64,000 nt of DNA from Acinetobacter nosocomialis NIPH 2119 (GCF_000368085.1 NZ_KB849239.1:2122389-2186388); one strand, 5' to 3'; shown: positions 37,712-49,828, numbered from the stretch's first letter. Numbers and translations are program-made. The notes: generated by a model from the letters alone, not told the origin.

Positions 37712-38554
37712 TTAATTCACGCAGAGTACGACAATTGCGAAACCAATACAGTACAGACCGAACAAATGCCAACGGCCATGTTCTAACCATGAAGACAACC
37801 ATTTTAATGCCAAAAGGCCAGCACCAAAGCTAAAGCACATCCCTAATAAGCTTGGAACTATCGAATGGAATACTTGTCCATGAGCTACGGTTTGTAAGCC
37901 TTGAGCGTGAACTAAACGATATAATTCTTTTAGGATTACTGCTGGCGTTAATACCACAGCCAATGCAAAACTGAACTCTTCAGCTTTTTGGCGAGATACC
38001 CCTAAAAATAATCCTGTAGAAATTGTAGCGCCAGAACGTGAAAAGCCACGGAAAGGTAAACATAACGCCTGTACTGCCCCAATAATAGAAGCACTACGCA
38101 AACTGATTTCACCTGATTGTCCGCGATCTAAACGCGAAGATAAAATAATCAGGACACCTGCCGAAATCAGTGCAGCCGCCATTAATTTCGAGTTACTAAA
38201 CAAATGCTCAATTTCGAAACTGCTCGCGCCGCCGAAGAATACATGTTTAATAATAGATTGGAGCGCTAAACCGAGCACGCCTGTAATGAAGGTTGCCAAA
38301 ATAATATAGAAGGCTTGTTTTTTAAAACTTTCCCAAGAAGAAAAATAAGTCTTTTTCCAAGATTTCCAAAAGTAAACGATCACGGCAAACATCGTACCTG
38401 TGTGCAACATCACAAGTAAGAAGGTCATGTCAGGTGCAGATGGATCATACCCCATTAACTTTTCAGCTAAAATAACGTGTGCGGAACTAGAAACCGGCAA
38501 TAATTCAGCAAAGCCCTGAATAATTGCCAGAATGAAAACATGCAACAAATCCAT
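37712..38554 (-). CDS. uppP: Undecaprenyl-diphosphatase
   Basis: 280 residues with about eight membrane segments. The family motifs GFAELLPVSSSAHVIL (N-terminal) and PFRGFSRSGATISTGLFLG (centre) are intact. It removes a phosphate from undecaprenyl diphosphate so the lipid carrier can return to peptidoglycan and surface polysaccharide synthesis; overproduction gives bacitracin resistance. It stands alone, convergent with sbcC. Confidence 0.95.
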   Translation of the reverse strand: MDLLHVFILAIIQGFAELLPVSSSAHVILAEKLMGYDPSAPDMTFLLVMLHTGTMFAVIVYFWKSWKKTYFSSWESFKKQAFYIILATFITGVLGLALQSIIKHVFFGGASSFEIEHLFSNSKLMAAALISAGVLIILSSRLDRGQSGEISLRSASIIGAVQALCLPFRGFSRSGATISTGLFLGVSRQKAEEFSFALAVVLTPAVILKELYRLVHAQGLQTVAHGQVFHSIVPSLLGMCFSFGAGLLALKWLSSWLEHGRWHLFGLYCIGFAIVVLCVN

Positions 38555-38661
38555 ACATTACACACTCAAATATTAAAATATCTGGTTTATAAATGAGGAA
38601 AATTAAATTTAAATTAACCGATTACAGTTTCGCCACAAAATATTTAACTAAACCTTAAAAG

Positions 38662-39354
38662 TTATTTTTTTACAACAGGATCACGTTTTCCAAACAAAGC
38701 AGTTCCCACACGAACCATAGTTGAACCTGCAACAATTGCAGCATCCAAATCGCCTGACATCCCCATACTTAACGTGTCCCAGTCTTGCGCGTGGGCATGT
38801 TGCTCTTTCACCTCATCAAATAGTTTTTTAGCATCTGCAAAAGCAGCAATATTGTCTGGTGCCGGAATTACCATTAAGCCACGCAGCTTGATTTTCGGCA
38901 GTTGACTTATTTGAGCAACCAATTCGGCAACTTCTTCTGGTGCGCAGCCATCTTTAGTGTCTTGCCCATCAATATTGACTTGCAAACAAATATTAAGTGC
39001 AGCTTGATCATCACCACGTTGGTTAGACAAGCGCTCTGCAATAATTAAACGATCTACTCCATGTACCCAGTCAAACTTTTCAGCCAAATGCTTGGTTTTA
39101 TTACGTTGAACATGTCCAATAAAATGCCATTCAATATCCAAGTCATACAGAGCTTCTATTTTATCCAAAGCTTCTTGTAAATAATTTTCGCCGAATGCTC
39201 TTTGTCCCGCTGCATACATTTCACGCAACCTTTCACTCGGATGTGTTTTAGATACGGCTAAAAGTTGCACAGTTTCAGGCGCACGCTGAGCATGTTCACA
39301 AGCAGTTCTGATTTGCTGTAATACGTGCTGCCGCGCATCTTGCAGGTAATTCAT
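38662..39354 (-). CDS. yggS: YggS/PLPBP family pyridoxal phosphate homeostasis protein
   Basis: 230 residues. The PLP-binding Lys is in LLAVSKTHP near residue 37, with FGENYLQEA, WHFIGHVQRNK and SMGMSGDLDAAI, all family signatures. It binds PLP without known catalysis and keeps B6 and amino acid pools balanced. The ATG at 39354 with GAGAA upstream gives the typical length. It is divergent from pilT, as in many gamma-proteobacteria. Confidence 0.93.
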   Translation of the reverse strand: MNYLQDARQHVLQQIRTACEHAQRAPETVQLLAVSKTHPSERLREMYAAGQRAFGENYLQEALDKIEALYDLDIEWHFIGHVQRNKTKHLAEKFDWVHGVDRLIIAERLSNQRGDDQAALNICLQVNIDGQDTKDGCAPEEVAELVAQISQLPKIKLRGLMVIPAPDNIAAFADAKKLFDEVKEQHAHAQDWDTLSMGMSGDLDAAIVAGSTMVRVGTALFGKRDPVVKK

Positions 39355-39480
39355 TGACAAGGTTCTCATTTTCAAAAAACTTTTTTGCTTTTCACCTAAA
39401 GCGAGGTGTTGGTAAGCCTCGGTGAAAGCCGTATATTATTCTACAAAATAATGACATATTTTGATTTACTTGGGGAAATT

Positions 39481-40518
39481 ATGGATATTACAGAGCTACT
39501 CGCCTTCTCTGTGAAAAATGGCGCATCCGATTTGCACTTATCAGCTGGTATGCCACCAATGATTCGTGTCGATGGTGAAGTTCGTCGTATTAACTTGCCA
39601 GCCTTAGAACATAAAGATGTCCACCGCCTCGTTTATGACATCATGAATGATAAACAGCGCCGTGACTATGAAGAAAAACTCGAAACTGACTTTTCTTTTG
39701 AAGTACCGAATGTTGCGCGTTTCCGTGTAAACGCATTTAACCAAAACCGTGGTGCTGGTGCAGTATTTCGTACCATTCCATCTAAAGTCCTCACCATGGA
39801 AGATTTAGGCTTAGGTCAAATCTTTAAAGATATTTGCGACTATCCTCGCGGGATTGTACTGGTCACAGGTCCAACAGGTTCGGGTAAATCAACTACGCTT
39901 GCAGCAATGCTCGATTATATTAATGAAAACCGCTATGACCATATTTTAACGGTGGAAGATCCAATCGAATTTGTACATCAGTCCAAGAAATGTCTGATTA
40001 ACCAACGTGAAGTGCATCGTGATACACATGGCTTTAATGAAGCCCTTCGCTCAGCACTACGTGAAGACCCAGATATTATTTTAGTCGGTGAGATGCGTGA
40101 CCTTGAAACGATTCGATTAGCACTTACTGCTGCCGAAACAGGTCACTTAGTATTTGGTACGCTTCACACCACATCGGCTGCAAAAACCATTGACCGTGTG
40201 ATTGACGTATTCCCTGCCGAAGAAAAAGACATGGTTCGTGCCATGCTGTCTGAATCTTTACAAGCCGTTATTTCACAAACCCTGCTTAAAAAGAATGGTG
40301 GTGGTCGTGTTGCGGCACATGAAATTATGATTGGTATTCCGGCTATTCGTAACTTAATTCGTGAAAACAAAGTCGCACAAATGTATTCAGCTATTCAGAC
40401 TGGTGCTAACCATGGTATGACAACCCTCGACCAAAGCCTAAAAGGTTTGGTTTCACGTGGTGTAATTAGTCCACAAACAGCCCGTACAGCGGCGAAACAG
40501 CCTGAATCATTCCTATAA
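39481..40518 (+). CDS. pilT: Type IV pilus retraction ATPase PilT
   Basis: 345 residues. Walker A GPTGSGKST, the Asp box TVEDPIEFVH, Walker B ILVGEMRDLETI and the His box HLVFGTLHTTSA are all present. The C-terminal AIRNLIRE motif, needed for PilT retraction, is visible. It powers pilus depolymerisation for twitching motility and DNA uptake. GGGGAAA just before the ATG at 39481 and the standard N-terminus MDITELLAFSVKNGASDLHL fix the start. pilU follows after 27 bases. Confidence 0.96.
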   Translation: MDITELLAFSVKNGASDLHLSAGMPPMIRVDGEVRRINLPALEHKDVHRLVYDIMNDKQRRDYEEKLETDFSFEVPNVARFRVNAFNQNRGAGAVFRTIPSKVLTMEDLGLGQIFKDICDYPRGIVLVTGPTGSGKSTTLAAMLDYINENRYDHILTVEDPIEFVHQSKKCLINQREVHRDTHGFNEALRSALREDPDIILVGEMRDLETIRLALTAAETGHLVFGTLHTTSAAKTIDRVIDVFPAEEKDMVRAMLSESLQAVISQTLLKKNGGGRVAAHEIMIGIPAIRNLIRENKVAQMYSAIQTGANHGMTTLDQSLKGLVSRGVISPQTARTAAKQPESFL

Positions 40519-40545
40519 AAACAATAAAATAGCGAGAGTACAATT

Positions 40546-41664
40546 ATGGATTTTAATGACTTGCTCAATCTGATGGTTGAAAAAAAATCATCCGATCTGT
40601 TTATTACAGATGGTGTTGCACCATCAATGAAGATTAATGGGCAAATTGTTCCAATTTCAAAAAATAGCCTTTCAGGTGAAGTAATTGGTCAACTCTTACA
40701 TTCCATCATGAGTGAAAAACAGCGTAAAGAATTTGCAGAGACTCGTGAATGTAACTTTGCCATCATGAACCGCGATAAAACGGCGCGTTTTCGTGTCAGT
40801 GCTTTTCAGCAACGTGACATGCCGGGTATGGTACTACGTCGAATTGAAACGAAAATTCCTTCAATTGATGACTTACAGTTGCCGACTGTGCTTAAAGATT
40901 TATCGATGACCAAACGCGGCATTATTATTTTCGTAGGTGCAACAGGTACAGGTAAATCGACTTCATTGGCTTCAATGATCAGCCATCGTAACCATAACTC
41001 TAAAGGCCATATCATTACCATTGAGGACCCGATTGAGTTTATTCACGAACATGCGGGCTGCATTATTACTCAACGTGAAGTCGGTATTGATACGGACTCA
41101 TTCGAAATTGCGTTAAAAAACACGTTACGACAAGCGCCAGATGTGATCTTAATTGGTGAAATCCGCTCTCGTGAAGTCATGGACTACGCAATTGGCTTTG
41201 CTGAAACAGGACACCTTGTATTAGCTACAATGCATGCCAACAATGCCAACCAAGCACTCGACCGTATTATTCACTTCTTTGAAAGTGACCGTCATAGCCA
41301 GCTCTACATGGACTTGTCTCTTAACTTAAAAGCCATGATTGCACAACAGCTTATTCCAACACCAGATGGTAATTCACGCCGTGCAGCGATTGAGATCTTA
41401 ATTAACTCACCATTAATTTCAGACTATATCCGTAAAGGTGAAATTCATGAAATTAAGGACTTGATGAAACGCTCACGTGAGCTTGGTATGCAGACCTTTG
41501 ACCAAGCTTTATTCGACTTATACAAAGCCGGCCAAATTACTTATAAAGATGCGCTTAAACATGCCGACTCACCAAACGATTTACGTTTAACGATTAAACT
41601 TGCAAATGAAGGTCCTGATCAAATAACAGACGAAAAACAGCATTTAACTTTTGATCGTCAGTAA
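40546..41664 (+). CDS. pilU: Type IV pilus retraction ATPase PilU
   Basis: 372 residues, paralogue of PilT. It has Walker A GATGTGKST, TIEDPIEFIHEH, ILIGEIRSREVM and HLVLATMHANN. PilU cooperates with PilT for retraction under load and cannot usually act alone. It is co-transcribed with pilT and followed by a strong terminator. Confidence 0.96.
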   Translation: MDFNDLLNLMVEKKSSDLFITDGVAPSMKINGQIVPISKNSLSGEVIGQLLHSIMSEKQRKEFAETRECNFAIMNRDKTARFRVSAFQQRDMPGMVLRRIETKIPSIDDLQLPTVLKDLSMTKRGIIIFVGATGTGKSTSLASMISHRNHNSKGHIITIEDPIEFIHEHAGCIITQREVGIDTDSFEIALKNTLRQAPDVILIGEIRSREVMDYAIGFAETGHLVLATMHANNANQALDRIIHFFESDRHSQLYMDLSLNLKAMIAQQLIPTPDGNSRRAAIEILINSPLISDYIRKGEIHEIKDLMKRSRELGMQTFDQALFDLYKAGQITYKDALKHADSPNDLRLTIKLANEGPDQITDEKQHLTFDRQ

Positions 41665-41673
41665 TTTCTTCAT

Positions 41674-41710
41674 AAAAAAAGGAAGGTTAAACGTAACCTT
41701 CCTTTTTTAT
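41674..41710 (+). terminator. Terminator of pilTU (also usable by fur)
   Basis: An AAGGAAGGTT / AACCTTCCTT stem with long A and T runs on either side, between convergent pilU and fur. Confidence 0.9.
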
Positions 41711-41733
41711 TTGTTTTCTTTGTGTGAAAACGA

Positions 41734-42171
41734 TTATTTCTTGCGCAATGCATCCTGACATTCAGGTTCATTACAGTAACCATAGAGATTTAATGAGTGA
41801 CCCGTTAAGGTAAACCCATGTTGTTCTGCTACAGAATGCTGTTCTTTCTCGATAACATCATTAGTAAATTCAATAACTTTATTGCAGTTTTGGCAAACCA
41901 AGTGATCATGGTGGTCTTCTTGCATAATTTCGAAAACAGAATGATTATTTTCAAAATGATGACGTTGAATAATACCCGCAGCTTCAAATTGTGTTAACAC
42001 ACGGTAAACTGTCGCAAGTCCGACATCTTCCCCTTGCTCTAACAAAGTCTTGTAAATATCTTCAGCGCTAAGATGATGTTGTTTTGAATTTTCTAATAAT
42101 TCCAAAATCTTAATTCGTGGAAGGGTAACTTTAAGTCCAGCTTTGCGCAAATCTTGATTGGAAATAGGCAT
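41734..42171 (-). CDS. fur: Ferric uptake regulator Fur
   Basis: 145 residues. It has a winged helix with GLATVYRVLTQFEAAGI as recognition region, the metal-binding HHDHLVCQNC (His-rich site and CxxC) and a C-terminal CNEPEC. Fur with Fe(II) represses iron uptake genes. The ATG at 42171 (MPISNQDLRKAGLKVTLPR) is the normal start; an in-frame extension to 42198 is unlikely. bamE is divergent, the usual fur-bamE arrangement. Confidence 0.96.
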   Translation of the reverse strand: MPISNQDLRKAGLKVTLPRIKILELLENSKQHHLSAEDIYKTLLEQGEDVGLATVYRVLTQFEAAGIIQRHHFENNHSVFEIMQEDHHDHLVCQNCNKVIEFTNDVIEKEQHSVAEQHGFTLTGHSLNLYGYCNEPECQDALRKK

Positions 42172-42282
42172 GAAAAAAGGTCTCTCAACAAATCTCAAGT
42201 TGGAATAGGCAATAGAATTTATATGAAGTATGATCTATCCTTTGATCAAATGCATCATAATTTATTGGGATAGTGTAGCAAA

Positions 42283-42681
42283 ATGCAAAAACTCGTGCTG
42301 ACGTTATTCGTCACTTCACTCCTAGCTGGTTGTTCAATCTTTGGTGTATATAAGGTTGATATTCCTCAAGGGACTCCATTGACTAAAGCTCAAGCCTCTC
42401 AAGTACAGGTCGGCATGAATTTCCAGCAAGTGCGCTTTTTGCTTGGTAGCCCAACAGTGACTGATCCCCTCAATCCACAACGTTGGGACTATATCTACAA
42501 CTATATCCCGGGAACATATGCTAAAAAAGCGAAAATCCCCGCAGCACATGGTCAGCATTTAAAAATTTACTTTGATGGAACTGGAACTGTAACTAAAATT
42601 GAAGGTTTAGAGACTATTCCAGAATCGCAACCAGGTTTACCTGCTTCTAAAGAAGCAATTTTAACTGCCCCACCACTATAA
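42283..42681 (+). CDS. bamE: Outer membrane assembly lipoprotein BamE
   Basis: 132 residues. The signal peptide ends in LLAGC, so it is lipidated at Cys 17. The SmpA/OmlA domain motif QVQVGMNFQQVRFLLGSP, followed by RWDYIYNY, is intact. It stabilises the BAM complex that folds outer membrane proteins. It is divergent from fur and convergent with the rnfH/ratB gene. Confidence 0.94.
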   Translation: MQKLVLTLFVTSLLAGCSIFGVYKVDIPQGTPLTKAQASQVQVGMNFQQVRFLLGSPTVTDPLNPQRWDYIYNYIPGTYAKKAKIPAAHGQHLKIYFDGTGTVTKIEGLETIPESQPGLPASKEAILTAPPL

Positions 42682-42701
42682 TCGTTTTTTCTAATAAAAA
42701 G

Positions 42702-42734
42702 AAACCCCTCAAGTGAAAAAACTTGAGGGGTTTT
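42702..42734. terminator. Bidirectional terminator between bamE and rnfH
   Basis: AAACCCCTCAAGT (42702-42714) with ACTTGAGGGGTTT, T run after; 20 bases past the bamE stop. Confidence 0.9.
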
Positions 42735-42736
42735 GC

Positions 42737-43060
42737 TTATTGAGCTGATTGCTTAAAGCGATTGCCTTTAATGTATCTGCCTACAGGGTTCTTCGCGGCA
42801 CGTTTTCTACGAATATCTTTTGGATTAATCGTTAAAGGTCTATAAACCTCAACTCGATCACCTGCATGTAGTACGGCATCAGCTTCTACTTTTACTCCAA
42901 AAACGCCGAGCTGAAGTGGTTCAGGCAAGTCAACTTGACTTGATAAACCACTGACTTGAACTGCCTGTGAAGCAGTCATTCCCTCTTCAAATGGAACAGA
43001 GATTAGAAACTGTTGCTCTGGCGCTGCAAACGCAACCCAAACTTGTTGAATGCGTTCCAT
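42737..43060 (-). CDS. rnfH: RnfH/RatB family ubiquitin-like protein
   Basis: 107 residues. The beta-grasp family motifs are VWVAFAAPEQQFLISVPFEEGMTA and LGVFGVKVEADAVLHAGDRVEVYRPL split over the usual positions, with a basic tail DIRRKRAAKNP. In many bacteria it sits next to ratA; here it starts with a one-base overlap (TAATG) with the stop of a membrane transporter-like gene instead. Function of the family is not settled. Confidence 0.88.
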   Translation of the reverse strand: MERIQQVWVAFAAPEQQFLISVPFEEGMTASQAVQVSGLSSQVDLPEPLQLGVFGVKVEADAVLHAGDRVEVYRPLTINPKDIRRKRAAKNPVGRYIKGNRFKQSAQ

Positions 43061-44142
43061 TAGATACTTTGCCCAATTACAGCAATCATTGCCACAATAA
43101 TTGAAAGTGGCAACACAATACGTACAGCAATACGCCATAGGTTATAAAAAAGCTCATTGCTAAAATTCATCGATTTACGTAAGTGACTAATTTTCATAAT
43201 CCAACCTGCAAAAATTGCATAGATCAAACTAATGAGTAAGCCCCAAAGCATAAGAATCAGCGTAAATAAGTTATGAAGTTCAGGCACAGCCCAAACTGCA
43301 ATCGCAACAATAAGAATCACCCATTGTAAAACAGGCATAAGCTGACGCTGAGCAAGTTGTTCTCTTGCTAACTGCACAAATAATGCTGATGTCATCACGC
43401 CAGTAAATATCCACGTAAGGACGGGTAATTGAGCTTGAAGCGAGAAGAAACCAAAAGCAATTACAGCAATGAGCTGAGCCAACCAAATTGGAAGAACAGT
43501 TTTAGTTGCACCTTCTTGAGTCTGAACAGTACCAACACTATTTTGCCAGTAAAGTCCTAAACCTAACCCGCTCGCTACAAGTGCAAGTACGGTTGCATTA
43601 CCCCACTCTTTAAACTCTACATTAGTCCAATGCCAAGGCTGTAACGTGGTACCCATCATATTTGCCAACACAATAGAAGCGATTACCCCTATGGTCATTA
43701 ACAAAACAAGAATTTGACGAGGAATAAATGATAAGACCAAGGCAGCAACTGCAAGGCCCGCAAAAATGATTTGACCGGAAACGCCTGGGGCAAACTGCGC
43801 AACTAATATATTGCTTGCAGTACTCAGCACATTACCCGCCAAGAAAGGAATAAAAACAACAGCAAGCCAGCCAACCACGCGCCATTTAGGTGAACTATCT
43901 GCTTCACGAGTTAAACTCGATAACGCATTTAAAGCGGTTGTTTTAGATCGTTTTGCTAAAGCAATTTCCAAATAACAAACTGGTAATGCCAATAACAACA
44001 TTGTGCCAAACCACAATAACCAGAAATCGAGCTGACGATCAATCTGGATGCCCATGGTTGGTGCCAAAGTGGCCATGATGACAAAAGATAAGCAAAACGC
44101 CATAAGAGGCGATAACCAACGTGACATAGGTATGTCCTGCAT
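43060..44142 (-). CDS. NSS-like (SLC6-type) membrane protein, divergent
   Basis: About 360 residues with 10-11 membrane segments. The C-terminal NELFYNLWRIAVRIVLPLSI resembles the last helices of sodium:neurotransmitter symporters, and the N-terminal helix opens like theirs, but the canonical GLGNVWRFPY-type first-helix motif is missing. It is probably a degenerate NSS relative with unknown substrate. AAGGA 8 bases upstream supports the ATG at 44142, not the more distal frame start at 44208. It overlaps the rnfH start by one base, so they are coupled. Confidence 0.65.
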   Translation of the reverse strand: MQDIPMSRWLSPLMAFCLSFVIMATLAPTMGIQIDRQLDFWLLWFGTMLLLALPVCYLEIALAKRSKTTALNALSSLTREADSSPKWRVVGWLAVVFIPFLAGNVLSTASNILVAQFAPGVSGQIIFAGLAVAALVLSFIPRQILVLLMTIGVIASIVLANMMGTTLQPWHWTNVEFKEWGNATVLALVASGLGLGLYWQNSVGTVQTQEGATKTVLPIWLAQLIAVIAFGFFSLQAQLPVLTWIFTGVMTSALFVQLAREQLAQRQLMPVLQWVILIVAIAVWAVPELHNLFTLILMLWGLLISLIYAIFAGWIMKISHLRKSMNFSNELFYNLWRIAVRIVLPLSIIVAMIAVIGQSI

Positions 44143-44211
44143 TATGCATTCCTTGAAAAAGTCTTTAGATATTTTGCCCGTCTCATGCATGAAAATCAAA
44201 GTCTGCACAAT

Positions 44212-44243
44212 AAAAAAAGCAAACCACCGAAACGATAGTTTGC
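44212..44243 (-). terminator. Terminator of the bacteriohemerythrin gene
   Basis: GCAAAC (44219-44224) with GTTTGC (44238-44243); on the minus strand it is followed by TTTTTTTATT. Confidence 0.75.
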
Positions 44244-44279
44244 CGCGCTAACTGTATATTAGAGTTTTTCGAGTTAAAT

Positions 44280-44735
44280 TTATGAGAAAAAACGGGCGAA
44301 CCAGTTCTTTCCTTTCTTCTTTTCTTTTTCTCTAATAATCCCCATCATATTTTCTTTTACTGCCCCTACATAATCAGCATCATCATGTTGAATATGATTA
44401 ATTAACCATTTAGCCAAAATTTCTTGTAATTCAGCTTCTATAGTATGCCCCATTTCAAAACGCTCACGATATAACTCTATTTTTTTAATAAACAAATCAT
44501 GTACGCGTTTATGAGGTATTCTATATTTATAATCAGCTTCTTCTTGCAAACTTTCTTCAAAGGTAAAATGTGACTGTGTATAATCGATAATATTGTCTAA
44601 AACATCTTTAATACGACGTCTATCTTCATCATCTTTTACATCATCAATCTCATTAATATAATCGAGTATTCGTTTATGTTGCTCATCAATAACATCAATA
44701 CCCGTATTATATTCTGAAGCCCATTTCATTTTCAT
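44280..44735 (-). CDS. Bacteriohemerythrin
   Basis: 151 residues. The di-iron ligands are placed as in the family: His in DEQHKRILDYI (about 20), His and Glu in SHFTFEE (about 57-61), His in IPHKRVHDLF (two His about 75-79), and His/Asp in NHIQHDDADYVG (about 115-120). It binds oxygen reversibly and may sense or supply O2. A GGGGGTGG stretch 5 bases before the first ATG serves as ribosome binding site. Basic lysine-rich tail. Confidence 0.93.
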   Translation of the reverse strand: MKMKWASEYNTGIDVIDEQHKRILDYINEIDDVKDDEDRRRIKDVLDNIIDYTQSHFTFEESLQEEADYKYRIPHKRVHDLFIKKIELYRERFEMGHTIEAELQEILAKWLINHIQHDDADYVGAVKENMMGIIREKEKKKGKNWFARFFS

Positions 44736-44987
44736 ACACCACCCCCAATGATGTTCAATGACTGTTGCATAAAACGCATCTTATCTTTAAAGGGTATAAA
44801 TAAAAACAAACCTATTTTGTCGGCTTTATATAAATAAAAATAAATAATTAATTAAGTTTTTGATTTATAAAATATTTAATAATATTAACCAACTAAAACA
44901 ATAAAGTATTTTTTAAACAAAATACTTTATTGTTAATTAAGTGAAATATATATTAGTCAAGCAATTACATTTATTTTTACTAAAAAT

Positions 44988-45836
44988 TTAATATTGATCT
45001 GCACGAGTAATACGTTTAAGTTCAGGATTTTTTTCTTCACGTATTAATCTTTCAACATGTGTTATTGCTTTTTTTATAGGCTGGCCATGTTGAAATAAAA
45101 TCATTTCACCAGGTTGATATGCTGTCCAAGTCTCATTATGTGTTAAAGGCTCAGTAGTTATTACTGCAACTCGATCTTCAGGAGTCGTTACTTGACTAAA
45201 ATCGACTTCGACATCTAAATCGATTAAATGCGCATTATTAAATGGATATTCACGAACGAGCCAATGCAATTTAGTAATTGCATAACTAAATAAAGCTTTG
45301 CCATTAGATAAACAGAAATTAAATGTGCCATATTCTGCAATTTGTGGAGAAATTTTCTCTAGCACTTCAAATATCTGTTCAAGACTTGGTTCTTCATAGC
45401 CAAATACTTCTACAAGCTGGTCTAATAAATAACAAAATGCTCTTTCACTATCAGTATTTCCTACTGGTGTAAAACGCCCACTCAAGGGTGGATTAAAATC
45501 ATGTAAATCGCCATTATGAGCAAAAATCCAGTGACGTCCCCATAGCTCACGAATAAAAGGATGTGAGTTCTCAAGTGTAATTTTGCCTTGGGTTGCCTTA
45601 CGAATATGCGCGATTACATTACGTGATTTGATAGGATAATTACGTATAAGATCAGCAATTGGTGATTCAACTGCAGACTGGTTGTCTACAAATAATCGGC
45701 ATGCCTTGTCTTCAAAAAAGGCTATACCAAAACCATCACTATGGTCAGAGGTAATTCCTGCGCGCTGTGAAAAACCACGGAAAGAAAAAGTGATATCCGT
45801 TGGTGTTGCACAATTCATTCCTAATAGCTGGCACAT
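44988..45836 (-). CDS. yafJ: Class II glutamine amidotransferase (YafJ-like)
   Basis: 282 residues. The catalytic Cys is residue 2 after Met removal (MCQLLGMNC), and the glutaminase motifs HIRKATQG, HPFIRELWGRHWIFAHNGDL and GNTDSERAFCYLL follow. This is an Ntn amidotransferase domain alone, with no synthase domain, as in YafJ; its physiological acceptor is not known. Stands alone with about 250 bases of AT-rich DNA on its 3' side. Confidence 0.9.
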   Translation of the reverse strand: MCQLLGMNCATPTDITFSFRGFSQRAGITSDHSDGFGIAFFEDKACRLFVDNQSAVESPIADLIRNYPIKSRNVIAHIRKATQGKITLENSHPFIRELWGRHWIFAHNGDLHDFNPPLSGRFTPVGNTDSERAFCYLLDQLVEVFGYEEPSLEQIFEVLEKISPQIAEYGTFNFCLSNGKALFSYAITKLHWLVREYPFNNAHLIDLDVEVDFSQVTTPEDRVAVITTEPLTHNETWTAYQPGEMILFQHGQPIKKAITHVERLIREEKNPELKRITRADQY

Positions 45837-45944
45837 ATTGTTTTAAACTTTTCGCTTCATTACCTCATACATACTATTGTGCATGAGAGTAAAATAGCTT
45901 GTAAATCCCAATATGCGCTCGCTATTACAAAATATAAGATATCT

Positions 45945-46727
45945 TTATCGCTGAGCCATTTTGTTCATTACAAAAGAAGTTGCGATTTTATTCACTTCCA
46001 AAAATACAAAATAGTCGAGACAGTTAAATTCAGCATCAAAAAAGGCATCTTTAGATAGTTTAGACTGCATACTCAAATACATTTGAAACAGTTTTGGCAT
46101 GCGCTCATCTTGAGGAAAGCTAAACTCAGGATATTCAGGTTCATAAATTTTTTTAGAACGAATATCGATGGTTTTACTGTCTGGTAATTGCTGAATCTGA
46201 CGGTGCGTATAGTACGCTCTGGCCAAGTTATCTTGCAGATGAATACTGACACAGCCCATTAAATATTTAGCGCGCATTGACCACAACACTTTAGGTGCAA
46301 GATTCAACCATAATGTTGAAAGGGCCTTTCCATTACGGAAACGTGGATGTACACAGGTACGCCCTATTTCTAATACATTTGGCAAATGTGATAAGTGGGG
46401 AACAATATCAAATTCATGAGCACTATAGCTTTGTGCAATTTCATGGCCCTGAAAGAGTTTGAGGCGTGTATAAGCTACAATCTCTCCCGTCCATTTCTCA
46501 CGTAATACTGCATGCTCACAGCTAAAGTCGTAAATATCTTGATCTAAGTTATCTTCAAAATGAATACCGAATTGTTTACTAAATTGTTGTGCACGAAACC
46601 GTTGTACATCTTGTAATTCTTTTAAATTATCAACCCATTCAAAGCGAAATTGTGTTTGATTCGTAGCCTTATGGCGATTTAGAGGTAAAGTCCACGTTTG
46701 GCGATATTGATTAAATTTTTCCAGCAT
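45945..46727 (-). CDS. OlsB-like N-acyltransferase (GNAT fold)
   Basis: 260 residues. The motif set RFRAQQFSKQFG, YTRLKLFQG, SYSAHEFDI, LEIGRTCVHPRFRNGKALSTLW and YLMGCVSIHLQD matches the OlsB group, which adds a 3-hydroxyacyl chain from ACP to ornithine, the first step of ornithine-lipid synthesis. Autoinducer-type acyltransferases share the fold, so the amine acceptor is inferred. AGGAG 8 bases before the ATG at 46727 sets the start; the frame runs on to 46748. Confidence 0.8.
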   Translation of the reverse strand: MLEKFNQYRQTWTLPLNRHKATNQTQFRFEWVDNLKELQDVQRFRAQQFSKQFGIHFEDNLDQDIYDFSCEHAVLREKWTGEIVAYTRLKLFQGHEIAQSYSAHEFDIVPHLSHLPNVLEIGRTCVHPRFRNGKALSTLWLNLAPKVLWSMRAKYLMGCVSIHLQDNLARAYYTHRQIQQLPDSKTIDIRSKKIYEPEYPEFSFPQDERMPKLFQMYLSMQSKLSKDAFFDAEFNCLDYFVFLEVNKIATSFVMNKMAQR

Positions 46728-46802
46728 AATGAACGCTCCTAGTGACACCCCCTACACTAGTCAAAGCTCATGACAAAAAAATGACTAAAATTAAATGGCA
46801 TA

Positions 46803-46829
46803 AAAAAAGACCACTTAGCGTGATCTTTT
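46803..46829 (-). terminator. Terminator of algC-argB
   Basis: An AAAAGATCAC / GTGGTCTTTT-type stem (one mismatch) with T run on the minus strand, just after the argB stop. Confidence 0.8.
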
Positions 46830-46845
46830 AATGAAAATAATAATA

Positions 46846-49187
<2,342 letters not shown>

Positions 49188-49322
49188 AGCGTATCTTCTA
49201 TTTAAAGATCAATCTGATCTATCGCAAAAATATAGAGTATTCAAAAAGGTATTTGCTAAAAAAGTTAAAAGAGTATGAGTAAAGCGTGTTGTAATATAAT
49301 TCATTGTAACATTCAAGGTATA

Positions 49323-49356
49323 AAAAGAAACACCTGTAAAACAGGCGTTTCTTTTC
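49323..49356 (-). terminator. Terminator of rep-dut
   Basis: An AAAGAAAC-ACCTGT / ACAG-GC-GTTTCTTT stem with two mismatches and T run, 20 bases after dut. Confidence 0.75.
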
Positions 49357-49375
49357 ATTATTTTTTATAAGTTAA

Positions 49376-49828
49376 TTATTGTTTACCAGTGTGACCAAAG
49401 CCACCAGCACCGCGTAAAGTTTCTTCAAATTCCTCTACTTGTTCAAACTCAGCCTGAACAACTGGGACTAAAACATATTGTGCTAAACGTTCACCTGGTT
49501 CTAAACGGAATGCGGTTTGACCACGGTTCCAAACTGAAACCATCAATTCGCCTTGATAGTCTGAGTCAATTAATCCGACCAGGTTACCCAGAACAATACC
49601 GTGTTTATGGCCTAAACCTGAACGCGGTAAAATTAAACCAGCAAAATTCACATCATGAATATAAATTGCCATACCTGTTTTAACTAATACAGTTTGGCCT
49701 GGTTCAATATCAATTGCTTCATCTAAACAGGCACGTAAATCTAAACCTGCTGATCCTGCTGTTGCATACGAAGGTAAAGGCCATTCTTTACCTAAACGTG
49801 GATCGAGCAATTTAACTTGAACTTTCAT
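49376..49828 (-). CDS. dut: dUTP diphosphatase
   Basis: 150 residues. All five trimeric dUTPase motifs are visible: [40 protein letters not shown] and [10 protein letters not shown]. It hydrolyses dUTP to dUMP, keeping uracil out of DNA. It lies 24 bases after rep, so one transcript is likely. Confidence 0.96.
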   Translation of the reverse strand: MKVQVKLLDPRLGKEWPLPSYATAGSAGLDLRACLDEAIDIEPGQTVLVKTGMAIYIHDVNFAGLILPRSGLGHKHGIVLGNLVGLIDSDYQGELMVSVWNRGQTAFRLEPGERLAQYVLVPVVQAEFEQVEEFEETLRGAGGFGHTGKQ

